Shown here piece after piece: positions 1-9,867 of a stretch of DNA of 64,000 nt; position 1 is the stretch's first letter; the number at the start of each line of letters is the position of its first letter. Location: assembly GCF_006494425.1 (NCBI RefSeq), contig NZ_VHIV01000001.1, forward strand, positions 1,116,001 to 1,180,000. The letters run 5' to 3'. Source of the DNA: Bacillus dicomae (lineage in GTDB: Bacteria > Bacillota > Bacilli > Bacillales > Bacillaceae_G). A program made the position numbers and the translations under genes. Under the pieces are notes generated by a model, which was not told where the DNA came from, did not search any database, and saw only the letters and a program-made list of their open reading frames with translations.

Positions 1-1
1 T

Positions 2-454
2 GGCGAAAGGTTTGCAAGATCGTTTGGTAAAGTAATTGAAGCGCAGTTTTTAATTGCAGTTGTAAATTGTATTCTAACTGTCATTGTATTAATCGTTTTA
101 GGGTTTCCACAGCTTCTCGTATTAGCTGTCATGATTTTCTTACTAGGATTAATTCCTGTTGCCGGGGTAATCATTTCCTTGTTTCCACTTTGTATTATTG
201 CTTATAACGTAGGCGGAGTTATGTACGTTGTATACATACTTGTGTTCATTATAGTAATTCATGCTCTTGAAAGTTATTTCTTAAATCCGAAGTTTATGTC
301 TGCGAAAACGAATTTACCAATCTTTTATACATTTATGATTCTCATCTTTTCAGAACATTTCCTTGGAATATGGGGGCTTATTATCGGGATACCAATCTTC
401 ATTTTTTTATTAGATGTACTTGATGTAAATAATGAGGAATCGATAAAAAAATAG
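2..454 (+). CDS. AI-2E family transporter, C-terminal part (5' truncated by window edge)
   Basis: The reading frame is open from the first bases of the window, so this is the tail of a longer gene and not a small protein starting at 131. The visible 150 residues are strongly hydrophobic, with at least three membrane segments. The pattern of a Leu/Val-rich helix, then a GLIPVAGV-type turn, then a helix ending in a conserved ESYFLNPKFM-type stretch is typical of the C-terminal end of AI-2E/PerM-type permeases, polytopic membrane proteins whose substrates are mostly unproven. It ends at a hairpin terminator shared with the convergent ldh gene. Family call is fairly firm; substrate unknown. Confidence 0.75.
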   Translation, partial: GERFARSFGKVIEAQFLIAVVNCILTVIVLIVLGFPQLLVLAVMIFLLGLIPVAGVIISLFPLCIIAYNVGGVMYVVYILVFIIVIHALESYFLNPKFMSAKTNLPIFYTFMILIFSEHFLGIWGLIIGIPIFIFLLDVLDVNNEESIKK

Positions 455-463
455 AAAATAAAC

Positions 464-498
464 AAAAAAGCAATCCATAATAAATTGGATTGCTTTTT
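464..498. terminator. bidirectional terminator between permease and ldh
   Basis: An inverted repeat (AAAAAAGCAATCC ... GGATTGCTTTTT) has an A-run on one side and a T-run on the other. It lies between the convergent ends of the permease gene and ldh and can serve both strands. Confidence 0.85.
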
Positions 499-508
499 AC
501 TATACATA

Positions 509-1528
<1,020 letters not shown>

Positions 1529-1654
1529 TTATTACATTTTATAAAAGATATTCAAGTAATTGAAAATGTATCCGTGCAATTCTTTGCATGAAACATAGGA
1601 ATCAAGTTAACCGAATATAATGCAATAAAATCCTTTATTGAAGGGGAAAAGGAC

Positions 1655-3091
1655 ATGATGCAGCCATTAACGATGGAAAGAATGATTCATATTATTAATA
1701 TGGGGCTCGTTAAAACGAAGAATCCAAAGCAGATTATTATTGCTGGTGCGGGGATTTCAGGCTTAGTTGCAGCATCGTTATTAAAAGAAGCGGGGCATAA
1801 AATAACAATTTTAGAAGCGAATAACCGAATAGGTGGAAGAATATATACGATTCGTGAACCATTTAGTGAAGGTTTATATTTTAATGCAGGGCCAATGAGA
1901 ATTCCTGAAACGCACGAGTTAACTTTAGCTTACGTTCGTAAATTTAAATTGGAGTTAAATCTTTTTATAAATAAAACCGATTCAGATATAATTTATACGA
2001 ATAATATTAAAACGAGATTGAGTGTATTTGAAAAGAATTCAAGTATACTTGGATATCCAATTTTAGAGAACGAAAAAGGAAAAACGGCAGAAGAGTTAAT
2101 GTTAGAGGTATTAGAACCGATTCTAAATTATATTAAGAAAGACCCTAATAAGAATTGGAGTATTGTTGAGAAAAAGTATAAAGCATATTCGCTTGGTTCA
2201 TTTTTAATTGAGTATTTTTCAGATGGTGCAATAGATATGATCGGGGTACTGCTTGATATGGAAGCTTATATGGGAATGTCTTTAATTGAAGTGTTGCGGG
2301 AGATGATTTTTTTCACTTCAACTACGAAGTATTATGAGATAACAGGCGGAATGGATGCATTACCAAATTCATTTTTACCAGGGTTAAAAGATAATCTTTT
2401 TATGTCGTATAAAGTAGAAAAAATTATACAGGAAGATAATAAAGTAATGATGCAAGTAATACATGAACAAGCATTAAATTCATTTATTGTAACAGGTGAC
2501 ATTGCTATTGTCACAATTCCATTTTCAGCGTTACGATTCGTAGAAGTTCGGCCGTATCATTTATTTTCTTATTTTAAAAGACGAGCAATTCGTGAATTAA
2601 ACTATATAGCTTCGACTAAAATTGCGATAGAGTTTAAAGGTAGATTTTGGGAGAGAGTGAGACAGTGTGGCGGCAAATCTATTACAGATTTGCCGATTCG
2701 ATTTACATATTATCCGAGCTATGGCATTCATACGCCAGGACCAGCTATCGTTATAGCGAGTTATACGTGGGCAGATGAGGCGTTAACATGGGATAGCCTT
2801 CCGCAAAGAGATCGTATTCGTTATGCATTAAAAAATTTAGCGGAAATATACGGTGACGTCGTCTATAGTGAGTTTGTTACTGGAACATCTTTTAGTTGGA
2901 GTAAAAATCCTTATTCTTGCGGAGCATTTACAGCTTTCGAACCGGGTCAAGAACTCGAGTTATTTCCGTATATTACACCACCATCTGGAAAGGTACATTT
3001 TGCTGGAGAGCATACGACATTAACACATGGATGGATGCAAGGAGCAATAGAGTCTGGAATTCGAGTTGCTTATGAAGTAAACGAACAGTGA
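1655..3091 (+). CDS. flavin-containing amine oxidase family protein
   Basis: A 478-residue FAD enzyme of the amine oxidase/L-amino acid oxidase superfamily. A dinucleotide-binding motif GAGISG is at residues 31-36, followed by the acidic end of beta2 (ILEANNRIGGRI). The C-terminal segment VHFAGEHTTLTHGWMQGAIESG is the second FAD-binding signature of the family. A region around NAGPMRIPETH also resembles L-amino acid/tryptophan oxidases. It likely oxidises an amine or amino acid to imine plus hydrogen peroxide; the substrate is not deducible. There is no signal peptide, so it is cytoplasmic. The start ATG at 1655 follows GAAGGGGAAAAGG; a second ATG directly follows. It is separated from the next gene by about 100 bp that carries a Zur-like site. 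Confidence 0.85.
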   Translation: MMQPLTMERMIHIINMGLVKTKNPKQIIIAGAGISGLVAASLLKEAGHKITILEANNRIGGRIYTIREPFSEGLYFNAGPMRIPETHELTLAYVRKFKLELNLFINKTDSDIIYTNNIKTRLSVFEKNSSILGYPILENEKGKTAEELMLEVLEPILNYIKKDPNKNWSIVEKKYKAYSLGSFLIEYFSDGAIDMIGVLLDMEAYMGMSLIEVLREMIFFTSTTKYYEITGGMDALPNSFLPGLKDNLFMSYKVEKIIQEDNKVMMQVIHEQALNSFIVTGDIAIVTIPFSALRFVEVRPYHLFSYFKRRAIRELNYIASTKIAIEFKGRFWERVRQCGGKSITDLPIRFTYYPSYGIHTPGPAIVIASYTWADEALTWDSLPQRDRIRYALKNLAEIYGDVVYSEFVTGTSFSWSKNPYSCGAFTAFEPGQELELFPYITPPSGKVHFAGEHTTLTHGWMQGAIESGIRVAYEVNEQ

Positions 3092-3136
3092 AGATATATT
3101 TACAAATCACTACTCTTTTAATAAAATAATAAATAT

Positions 3137-3157
3137 AAATCGTAATTATTACGCTTT
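3137..3157. promoter_or_regulatory. Zur-box-like operator upstream of CobW-type GTPase
   Basis: A near-perfect palindrome with core CGTAATTATTACG, extended by AAAT on the left and CTTT on the right. This agrees closely with the Bacillus Zur operator as I remember it (AAATCGTAAT-N-ATTACGATTT); two right-flank bases deviate. It lies 38 bp before the chosen start codon of a CobW-family gene, a family often under zinc control. Confidence 0.6.
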
Positions 3158-3194
3158 GAATACGCTTGAAATAAAGAAATGGATGGTCGATTAC

Positions 3195-4118
3195 ATGAAT
3201 AAAGTAGAAATTCATATATTAGGTGGCTTTTTAGGTAGCGGAAAATCAACGTTATTACAAAATTTGTTGTTAGCGGAGAAAAAGAAGAATAGAAAAGTTG
3301 CAGTACTAATGAATGAAATTGGTGAATACTCGGTAGATACCGATATTATTGGAAAAGAGAATGTTTTAAGGGAACTTCTGAAAGGATGTATTTGTTGTAC
3401 GTTAAAAGAAGAGCTTGAAATACAGTTACATTCGTTATACCAGCAAGAAAGACCAGATGTCATTTATATAGAAACGACAGGTGTTGCGCATCCAATTGAA
3501 GTACTAGATGCATGTGTATCACCAATTTTAGCACCGTTCTTAGAAGTGAAATCAATAGTAGTCGTTTTAGATGCAGTAAGGTGGTTAAATCGAAGTATAT
3601 TAAGTGCAAATGTGCAACAGCTACTGCATGAGCAAATGAAATTTGGTAGCCATATTTTAATTAATAAATCAGATTTACTAACAGATGCGGATAAGAAGAA
3701 AGTAATTGAAGACGTGAAAGCAATAAATAATCATGCAAAATTGTTTGAAACAAAATATTGTAATATATCTTTAGAAGATATAGAAGAAGCTGAATTTATG
3801 AATGATGGGGAACATGAGACACTACATGTCAAACAGCATTTACATATACAAACGATGACATATCAATTTACGAAATCGATTGATCAAGACAATTTATATG
3901 AATGGCTTTCAAATTTACCAGATAGTATTTATCGTGTAAAAGGATTTGTGAAATTCCATGGAGATAAATACCCGCACCTATTCCAATATTCATTTGGGGT
4001 ACCAACTTTACTGGAACAAGACTTCGGTTTCCCGACGAACTTAGTAGTAATAGGGGAAGGGCTAGATAAGAAACAATTGGCTGAAGGATTAGAGAAAGTA
4101 GAAAATAATTCTAATTAA
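3195..4118 (+). CDS. CobW/P47K-family (COG0523) GTP-dependent metallochaperone, probably zinc-related
   Basis: A 307-residue G3E-type GTPase. The P-loop GFLGSGKS is at residues 11-18, and the diagnostic metal-binding GCICC motif follows at about 64-68. The guanine-specificity motif NKSD lies near residue 155, and the CobW C-terminal domain follows. Such proteins deliver metals to client enzymes using GTP; B. subtilis YciC/ZagA is the zinc example. The Zur-like palindrome just upstream suggests expression under zinc starvation. I chose ATG 3195 because an upstream in-frame TTG (3156) overlaps the operator and lacks a binding site; ATG 3183 is an alternative. A hairpin terminator follows the stop codon. 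The metal is inferred from the operator and not read from the protein. Confidence 0.85.
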   Translation: MNKVEIHILGGFLGSGKSTLLQNLLLAEKKKNRKVAVLMNEIGEYSVDTDIIGKENVLRELLKGCICCTLKEELEIQLHSLYQQERPDVIYIETTGVAHPIEVLDACVSPILAPFLEVKSIVVVLDAVRWLNRSILSANVQQLLHEQMKFGSHILINKSDLLTDADKKKVIEDVKAINNHAKLFETKYCNISLEDIEEAEFMNDGEHETLHVKQHLHIQTMTYQFTKSIDQDNLYEWLSNLPDSIYRVKGFVKFHGDKYPHLFQYSFGVPTLLEQDFGFPTNLVVIGEGLDKKQLAEGLEKVENNSN

Positions 4119-4122
4119 GATG

Positions 4123-4155
4123 AAAGGCCTAACTTATTTTTAAGTTAGGCCTTTT
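4123..4155 (+). terminator. terminator after CobW-type gene
   Basis: AAAGGCCTAACTTA pairs with TAAGTTAGGCCTTTT around a 4-base loop, ending in a T-run. It starts just past the stop codon. Confidence 0.9.
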
Positions 4156-4197
4156 GTATGTAGAAAAACACTTGCAGATTTTGTCTAACAATAATAA

Positions 4198-4225
4198 TTG
4201 TAAAATTCAGAAATTTATTTATAAT
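4198..4225 (+). promoter_or_regulatory. candidate sigma-A promoter for the TetR/acyl operon
   Basis: TTGTAA (4198-4203) and TATAAT (4220-4225) are separated by 16 bp, with a perfect -10. Transcription would begin near 4232, giving a very short leader before the GTG start at 4247. Confidence 0.45.
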
Positions 4226-4246
4226 CAAATCTAAGAGGTGATTCAG

Positions 4247-4852
4247 GTGTCAGAAAAAATAATAATGGATGTAAAAAATCTAACAACAAAAGGGCTAGAA
4301 ACGAGAGAGAAATTATTGTGTGCTGCAGAAGAAGTGTTTGGTAGTAAAGGATATTACGAGGCTTCTATCGTGAATATTACACAAGAAGCAAAGGTAGCAC
4401 ACGGAACTTTTTATAATTACTTTCCATCTAAAAAAGATATATTTGATGAATTGATTCGCAGATTGAACCGTGAGTTACGCTTAATTATTAAAGAAGAAAT
4501 GAAGGGGATATCAAGTTATGAAGAGGCACAAAGAAGAGGTTTTCAAGCCTTTTTTCGATGGGTGAAAGATCGTCCTAATCTATATAATATTGTACAACAG
4601 GCAGTAGTTGTTGATGATAACTTATATAGATGGTACTATGCAAAGCTCGCAAATGGATTTTTAAAAAGTTTATCGGCTGGTATGGAAGCGGGAGAGTTTA
4701 AACAACTTGATAAAGAAACAATTGCGTATTGTCTTATGTCAATTGGGCAATTTCTAGGAATGCGATGGGGTTATTGGGAAGAGAAAGATGTTCCGGAAGA
4801 TGTGTTTGAAGCAGCGATGTCATTAATATTTGAAGGATTGAGAAAGAGATAA
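4247..4852 (+). CDS. TetR/AcrR family transcriptional regulator
   Basis: A 201-residue repressor-type protein. The N-terminal helix-turn-helix is clear: TREKLLCAAEEVFGSKGYYEASIVNI followed by the recognition helix and HGTFYNYFPSKKDIF, the canonical TetR pattern. The C-terminal ligand-binding part is not assignable. GTG 4247 is preferred over GTG 4238 because AGAGGTG lies at the right distance. It is the first gene of a co-directional run with an acyl-CoA ligase 15 bp downstream, so it most likely controls that cluster in response to an acyl or aromatic-acid effector, as FadR/PaaR-like TetR proteins do. The effector is inference. Confidence 0.88.
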   Translation: MSEKIIMDVKNLTTKGLETREKLLCAAEEVFGSKGYYEASIVNITQEAKVAHGTFYNYFPSKKDIFDELIRRLNRELRLIIKEEMKGISSYEEAQRRGFQAFFRWVKDRPNLYNIVQQAVVVDDNLYRWYYAKLANGFLKSLSAGMEAGEFKQLDKETIAYCLMSIGQFLGMRWGYWEEKDVPEDVFEAAMSLIFEGLRKR

Positions 4853-4867
4853 GGGAGTGGGGGAAAT

Positions 4868-6358
4868 ATGCAGGGCATTGCTTATTGGATTGAAAAACGG
4901 TCCTATTTACATCCAGATCGCATTGCCATTATTACAGAAGAGGAGGAAATGACATATAAACATTTACATGAGTATGTAAGTAAAGTAGCAGCCTATCTAA
5001 TTTGCGACTTGAATGTGCAAAAAGGAGAAAGGATAGCCATTTTATCACAAAATAGCTTGGAATATATTGTACTTTTGTTTGCTATAGCAAAAGTAGAATG
5101 TATTGCTGTTCCACTTAATATACGGTTAACAGAAAATGAACTTATCTTTCAGTTAAAAGATAGTGGAACTACAGTTTTATTTGTAGAGGAAACCTTTCAA
5201 AATATGGCACTGTCAATGCATAAGGTATCGTATGTTCAAAGAGTTATTTTGATTAAAAGTTTAAAAGAAATAGAAGATAGAAAAAGTGACAACTTTGAAG
5301 AGATAAATGAAAGCGCATCCTTTATTATATGTTATACCTCAGGGACAACGGGAAAACCGAAAGGAGCTGTACTTACACAAGAAAATATGTTTTGGAATGC
5401 GCTTAATAATACATTTGCGATTGACTTAACTATGCACGACCGCTCTATTGTATTATTACCTTTATTTCATATTGGTGGAATTGGTTTATTTGCATTTCCA
5501 ACTTTATTTGCAGGCGGTGTAATCATTATTCCAAGAAAATTCGAACCAACCACAGCTCTTTCCATGATAGAAAAACATAAAGTGACCGTAGTGATGGGAG
5601 TACCTACAATTCATCAAGCATTAATGAATTGCGAAAAGTTTGAGACTACAAATTTACATTCAGTTCGCTGGTTTTATAACGGTGGTGCCCCTTGTCCAGA
5701 AGAGTTGATGAGAGAATTTATAGATAGAGGATTTTTATTTGGTCAAGGCTTCGGTATGACTGAAACATCACCAACCGTATTTATGCTTTCAGAAGAAGAT
5801 GCAAGACGTAAAGTAGGCTCGATTGGGAAACCTGTTCTGTTTTGTGAGTATGAACTTATTGATGAAAACAAAAATAAAGTTGAGGTTGGTGAAGTTGGGG
5901 AGTTACTAATAAGAGGACCGAATGTAATGAAAGAGTATTGGAACCGGCCAGATGCAACAGAAGAAACGATTCAAGATGGTTGGTTATGTACGGGTGATTT
6001 AGCTAGAGTTGATGAAGATGGTTTTGTATACATTGTAGGTAGAAAAAAAGAAATGATAATTTCCGGTGGTGAAAATATTTATCCACTTGAAGTAGAGCAA
6101 GTCATTAATAAGCTTTCGGACGTATATGAGGTAGCGGTCGTTGGTGGGCAACATGTAAAGTGGGGAGAGATTCCAATCGCTTTTATTGTGAAAAAGAGTA
6201 GCAGTGTATTAACTGAAAAGGATGTCATTGAACATTGTCGTTTATTTCTAGCAAAATATAAAATACCGAAAGAAATTGTTTTTCTGAAAGAATTGCCTAA
6301 AAATGCAACTGGTAAAATTCAAAAAGCACAGTTAGCAAATCAATTGAAAAGCAGGTGA
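4868..6358 (+). CDS. AMP-binding acyl-CoA ligase (acyl-CoA synthetase)
   Basis: A 496-residue ANL-superfamily enzyme that adenylates a carboxylic acid with ATP and transfers it to CoA. The P-loop-like motif YTSGTTGKPKGA is near residue 157. The A5 motif GFGMTETSP, the hinge TGDLARVDEDGF with GRKKEMIISGGENIYP, and the C-terminal catalytic lysine in PKNATGKIQK are all present. The length is normal for medium/long-chain or aromatic acid ligases; the substrate cannot be read from the sequence. It lies 15 bp after the TetR gene, with a GGGAGTGGGGG ribosome binding site, and 4 bp before the MaoC gene, so the genes are co-transcribed. It probably activates whatever the downstream importer brings in. 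Confidence 0.92.
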   Translation: MQGIAYWIEKRSYLHPDRIAIITEEEEMTYKHLHEYVSKVAAYLICDLNVQKGERIAILSQNSLEYIVLLFAIAKVECIAVPLNIRLTENELIFQLKDSGTTVLFVEETFQNMALSMHKVSYVQRVILIKSLKEIEDRKSDNFEEINESASFIICYTSGTTGKPKGAVLTQENMFWNALNNTFAIDLTMHDRSIVLLPLFHIGGIGLFAFPTLFAGGVIIIPRKFEPTTALSMIEKHKVTVVMGVPTIHQALMNCEKFETTNLHSVRWFYNGGAPCPEELMREFIDRGFLFGQGFGMTETSPTVFMLSEEDARRKVGSIGKPVLFCEYELIDENKNKVEVGEVGELLIRGPNVMKEYWNRPDATEETIQDGWLCTGDLARVDEDGFVYIVGRKKEMIISGGENIYPLEVEQVINKLSDVYEVAVVGGQHVKWGEIPIAFIVKKSSSVLTEKDVIEHCRLFLAKYKIPKEIVFLKELPKNATGKIQKAQLANQLKSR

Positions 6359-6362
6359 AGAG

Positions 6363-6779
6363 ATGACGGTATATATCACTGGTCAACAGGCGTCATGTAG
6401 TAAAACAATTACAGAAACGGATTTTGTATTATTTGCAGGTTTGAGTGGGGATTTTAACCCAATCCATATTGATCATGAGTATGCGAAACAAACTAGATTT
6501 AATCAAAGAATAGCACATGGTTTACTAACTTCTAGTCTTTTGTCACAATTGCTTGGGATTCATTTACCTGGAAAAGGATCCGTTTATATGGAGCAAACTA
6601 TTAAATTTACAGCACCAGTTTTTATAGGAGATACAATTACAGCAACGGCTACAGTGCAAGAATTTATGATAGAAAAGAGAGTTTTGAAATTGTTAACTGA
6701 ATGTCATAATCAAAAAGGAGATTTAGTATTGACAGGTGTAGCGACTATGATGGTGCCAAAAGAAGGAGGGGTAGTCTAA
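6363..6779 (+). CDS. MaoC-like hot-dog dehydratase/enoyl-CoA hydratase
   Basis: A 138-residue single hot-dog domain protein. The hydratase-2 signature is visible in residues about 25-45 (FAGLSGDFNPIHIDHEYA), containing the catalytic Asp and His pair of R-specific enoyl-CoA hydratases. The downstream AHGLLTSSLLS helix is equally typical. It would hydrate a 2-enoyl-CoA or dehydrate a 3-hydroxyacyl-CoA in the cytoplasm. The gene is 4 bp after the ligase gene and its stop overlaps the ATG of the KAS III-like gene by one base, implying translational coupling. Together with its neighbours it points to processing of an acyl-CoA. Confidence 0.88.
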   Translation: MTVYITGQQASCSKTITETDFVLFAGLSGDFNPIHIDHEYAKQTRFNQRIAHGLLTSSLLSQLLGIHLPGKGSVYMEQTIKFTAPVFIGDTITATATVQEFMIEKRVLKLLTECHNQKGDLVLTGVATMMVPKEGGVV

Positions 6780-7774
6780 TGAATATTGGGGTTGAAACGA
6801 CTGGTGTTTTCTTCCCAAAAGACGTAGAGACGGCTGCAGATCTATCTAAGAAAACAGGCATCCCTGAGAAAATTATTATAGAAAAGTTTGGTTTATATGA
6901 AAAACATGTCGCAGACGAAACGATGCACGCATCAGATTTAGCTATTGCTGCTGCCAAGCCAATCTTATTACAAGTAGATCCTCAATCTATTGATGTAGTC
7001 ATTTATTTTGGCAGTCCACATAAAGATTACCACGTATGGTCAAGTGCCCCAAAAATTCAGCATGAACTTGGATTGAAAAATGCTTATGCTTTTGAAATTA
7101 TGAATGTTAGTTCTTGCTTTCCTATTGCTCTCAAAGTCGCAAAAGATATGCTCTACTCCGATAACTCAATTGAAAATATATTATTAGTTGGTGGATGTAA
7201 AGAATCTCAAATTGTAGATTATGATAATCCACGCTCACGTTTTATGTTTAATTTCGCTGATGGTGGAAGCGCAGCTTTAGTGAAAAAAGATGCTAGCAAC
7301 GGTGAGATATTAGGAAGTGCGATTATAACAGATGGTTCATTTCATGAAGATGTACGTATTCCAGCAGGTGGATCAAAGCAGGTTGCGAGCTACGATACAG
7401 TTGAGAATCGACAACATTATATTGATGTAATAGATCCTATTAGTATGAAAGAACGTCTAGACAGGGTTTCAACCCCTAATTTTGACAAGGTTATTCGGGA
7501 GGCGTTAAGAAAAAGTGGATTTACTCCTAAAGATATTAAAGTATTGTTACCACTGCATACAAAACGTTCTATGTTAATAGAATTGATACAGGGGCTAGGG
7601 CTAGCAGAGGAACAAGTTATATATTTAGACCATTATGGGCACATGTCAGCGCTAGATCCGTGTATTGGCTTACACTTTGCAAATGAACAAGGAAAATTAC
7701 AACCTGGAGACATTGCAGTGGCTGTTAGTGCAGGTACTGGGTATACTTGGGCAGCTACTGTGATTAGATGGTAG
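6779..7774 (+). CDS. KAS III (FabH)-like 3-oxoacyl synthase family protein with unusual active site
   Basis: A 331-residue thiolase-fold enzyme of the FabH-like family. The nucleophile Cys113 lies in NVSSCF, matching the FabH active-site cysteine, and His260 in LPLHTKRS matches the FabH histidine. The third FabH residue, normally Asn in YGNTSAAS, reads His288 in YGHMSALDP. So the usual Cys-His-Asn set appears as Cys-His-His, and the acyl-carrier/CoA loop differs too. Some KAS III relatives act as acyltransferases or in C-C bond formation outside fatty acid synthesis, and this one sits with a ligase, MaoC and importer rather than fab genes. Its reaction is therefore uncertain. It overlaps MaoC by 1 base and is followed immediately by the NHL gene. 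Confidence 0.85.
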   Translation: MNIGVETTGVFFPKDVETAADLSKKTGIPEKIIIEKFGLYEKHVADETMHASDLAIAAAKPILLQVDPQSIDVVIYFGSPHKDYHVWSSAPKIQHELGLKNAYAFEIMNVSSCFPIALKVAKDMLYSDNSIENILLVGGCKESQIVDYDNPRSRFMFNFADGGSAALVKKDASNGEILGSAIITDGSFHEDVRIPAGGSKQVASYDTVENRQHYIDVIDPISMKERLDRVSTPNFDKVIREALRKSGFTPKDIKVLLPLHTKRSMLIELIQGLGLAEEQVIYLDHYGHMSALDPCIGLHFANEQGKLQPGDIAVAVSAGTGYTWAATVIRW

Positions 7775-7779
7775 TAAGC

Positions 7780-9633
7780 ATGAACTTTATCAAAAAAATT
7801 ATATGTTGTTTTTTCATTGTTACTGTGAGTCTAGGGATGTTTGCTTCTTTAGGAAGTGCCTCTGCTGTAAAATATGTGAAATCATGGGGGAGTGAGCTAG
7901 ATACTTCTAAGTTATTAAGGACACCAGTGGCGATGGCAAGGGATGCAAAAGGATTTTTGTATGTTGTTGATATGGGGAATAATAGAATTTTGAAAATAGA
8001 TAAGAATGGAGAAGTTGTTGATGCTATAGGAACTTTAGGTGAAGGTCCGGGACAGTTTAATATGCCATTTGGTATTGCTGTTGATAAAGAAGGTAATATT
8101 TTAGTTGCGGATACAGCGAATTATCGTATTCAAAAATTTAATGAGGAGTTTCAATTTATTAAAAGTTGGGGTACGAAAGGTAAAGGAAGTGAGCAGTTCT
8201 CGTTTCCTAGGGAAATTGCAGTAGATGGTGATAACAATTACTATATTACGGATGAATACAATCATCGTATTCAAAAATATAGCCCAGATGGGCAGTATAT
8301 TCAAACAATAGGGAGTTATGGAAAGGCGAATGGAGAAATGGCTTTACCACAAGGAATCGCGATAAATAAACAAGACGAGGTCTATATTGCAGACACATAT
8401 AACAATCGTATTCAAGTGTTTGATAAAAAAGGGGAGTTTCAGAGAGTAATCGGAACAGGAATTACAGGTTTAGGCCCATATCAATTCTACCATCCAAGAG
8501 GAATAAATTTTGACTCAACATCTGGATCGCTATATGTAGCAGATACATATAACAATCGGATAATGAAATTTACAAATAAAGATCAATTTTTATATACAGT
8601 AGGTAACTTTCCACAGTTTGTGTATCCTAATCAAGTTCTTCCGGATGGTAAAGGGAATATCTATATAACGGATACGGGAAATAATCGTGTACTTTTATAT
8701 AATGAGATAGGCCTAACAGCGGTAATGAAGAAAACCATAGGTAATGAAAGGAATGGAAATACACAATATGCAGGACCTTATGATGTTGAAAGAGACACGA
8801 ATGGAAATGTTTTTGTATCTGATTCCTTTAATCATCGAATTTTGAAATATGATATATCTGGGAAGATTGTTGGGAAGTGGGGCAGTTTATTTGGTATTGG
8901 TGGGCCACTTGGGTTCGGAAGTCTTCCAGGGCAGTTTTTTGTTCCAAGACAAATTGCAACGGATCGTTACAATAATGTGTATGTATCTGATTCTGTAAAT
9001 CATCGTATCCAAAAATTCACCAATTCAGGAATAGCGCTTGCTTCATATGGTTCATTTGGAGTATTACCAGGCTTTTTTCAATTTCCATCTGGAATAGCTA
9101 TTGATAGTAAAGGAAACATATTTATAGCTGATTCAGAAAATCATCGTATTCAAAAATTTAATCCATTCTTTGTATATATGAAATCATGGGGGAAAAAAGG
9201 AACTGGAGAGGCAGAGTTTTTTCAACCTATGCAATTAGCAATTGATTCAAAAGATAATGTTTATGTTGTGGATCGGATTAATAATAGGGTTCAAAAATTT
9301 GATAATGAGGGTAATTTTCTTACAAAATGGGGTACAAATCATGGAACTGGAAACTTAGATCCACTAGAAAATTGGAGAGAGGGTCCCGGGGATCTTTTTT
9401 TGCCAATAGGAATTGAAATCGATATAAATAATACGGTGTATGTCACAGATACTTCTAATAATCGCGTGAATATTTATAATGAAAATGGGGATTTTTTAGA
9501 GTCTTTTGGAAGTTTTAGTGGTATATCAGGACAGTTTTTCTCACCACAAGGAATAGATGTGGATAGCCAAGGGAATATCATTATTACAGATGGTTTACTC
9601 CAAAGAATTCAATTTTTTAAGAAAGCTAATTAG
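7780..9633 (+). CDS. secreted NHL-repeat beta-propeller protein
   Basis: A protein of about 617 residues with a signal peptide (MNFIKK, then a hydrophobic stretch, probable cleavage after GSASA near residue 29). About twelve NHL-type repeats follow, recognisable by recurring N(N/H)RIQKF-like strand ends and VAD(T/S)xNxR motifs. That number would make two six-bladed propellers. There is no catalytic motif, sortase signal or membrane anchor at the C-terminus, so it is probably released or wall-associated. An upstream in-frame ATG at 7768 overlaps the KAS III stop; ATG 7780 gives a cleaner signal peptide. Its position between acyl-processing genes and an ABC importer suggests a role in binding or processing the same extracellular compound; this is inference. 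Confidence 0.82.
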   Translation: MNFIKKIICCFFIVTVSLGMFASLGSASAVKYVKSWGSELDTSKLLRTPVAMARDAKGFLYVVDMGNNRILKIDKNGEVVDAIGTLGEGPGQFNMPFGIAVDKEGNILVADTANYRIQKFNEEFQFIKSWGTKGKGSEQFSFPREIAVDGDNNYYITDEYNHRIQKYSPDGQYIQTIGSYGKANGEMALPQGIAINKQDEVYIADTYNNRIQVFDKKGEFQRVIGTGITGLGPYQFYHPRGINFDSTSGSLYVADTYNNRIMKFTNKDQFLYTVGNFPQFVYPNQVLPDGKGNIYITDTGNNRVLLYNEIGLTAVMKKTIGNERNGNTQYAGPYDVERDTNGNVFVSDSFNHRILKYDISGKIVGKWGSLFGIGGPLGFGSLPGQFFVPRQIATDRYNNVYVSDSVNHRIQKFTNSGIALASYGSFGVLPGFFQFPSGIAIDSKGNIFIADSENHRIQKFNPFFVYMKSWGKKGTGEAEFFQPMQLAIDSKDNVYVVDRINNRVQKFDNEGNFLTKWGTNHGTGNLDPLENWREGPGDLFLPIGIEIDINNTVYVTDTSNNRVNIYNENGDFLESFGSFSGISGQFFSPQGIDVDSQGNIIITDGLLQRIQFFKKAN

Positions 9634-9867
9634 TATTAGAGGCTCAAAATATTTGTTAGAAAGGATAGAAGTTTAATAGTTTCGGAATGCGGTATAGGTA
9701 GGAATAAAATATTTGTATCAAATTGTAAAGGTGTTTCATGGAAATCGGAGAAGATACATGTATACTAACAATCTTGTTTATATTATTCAAAGAAAAAGTC
9801 ATAATTACGGTTGGGTAGCTTTGGCGTGTTTGATTCTATCAGAAAGTAAAGTATGGGGAGGATCACA
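9634..9867 (+). other. intergenic stretch before the importer genes
   Basis: About 230 bp between the NHL gene and the solute-binding protein gene. No convincing terminator is visible after the NHL gene, so read-through is possible. A 26-codon ORF inside it has no ribosome binding site and was not called. Confidence 0.4.

Noticed and set aside
131-454. Complete 107-residue membrane protein starting at 131
   Set aside because: The frame stays open to the window start and encodes matching membrane-protein sequence, so it is the tail of a longer gene.
9738-9818. 26-codon ORF between the NHL and binding-protein genes
   Set aside because: No ribosome binding site and no protein-like features; likely chance.
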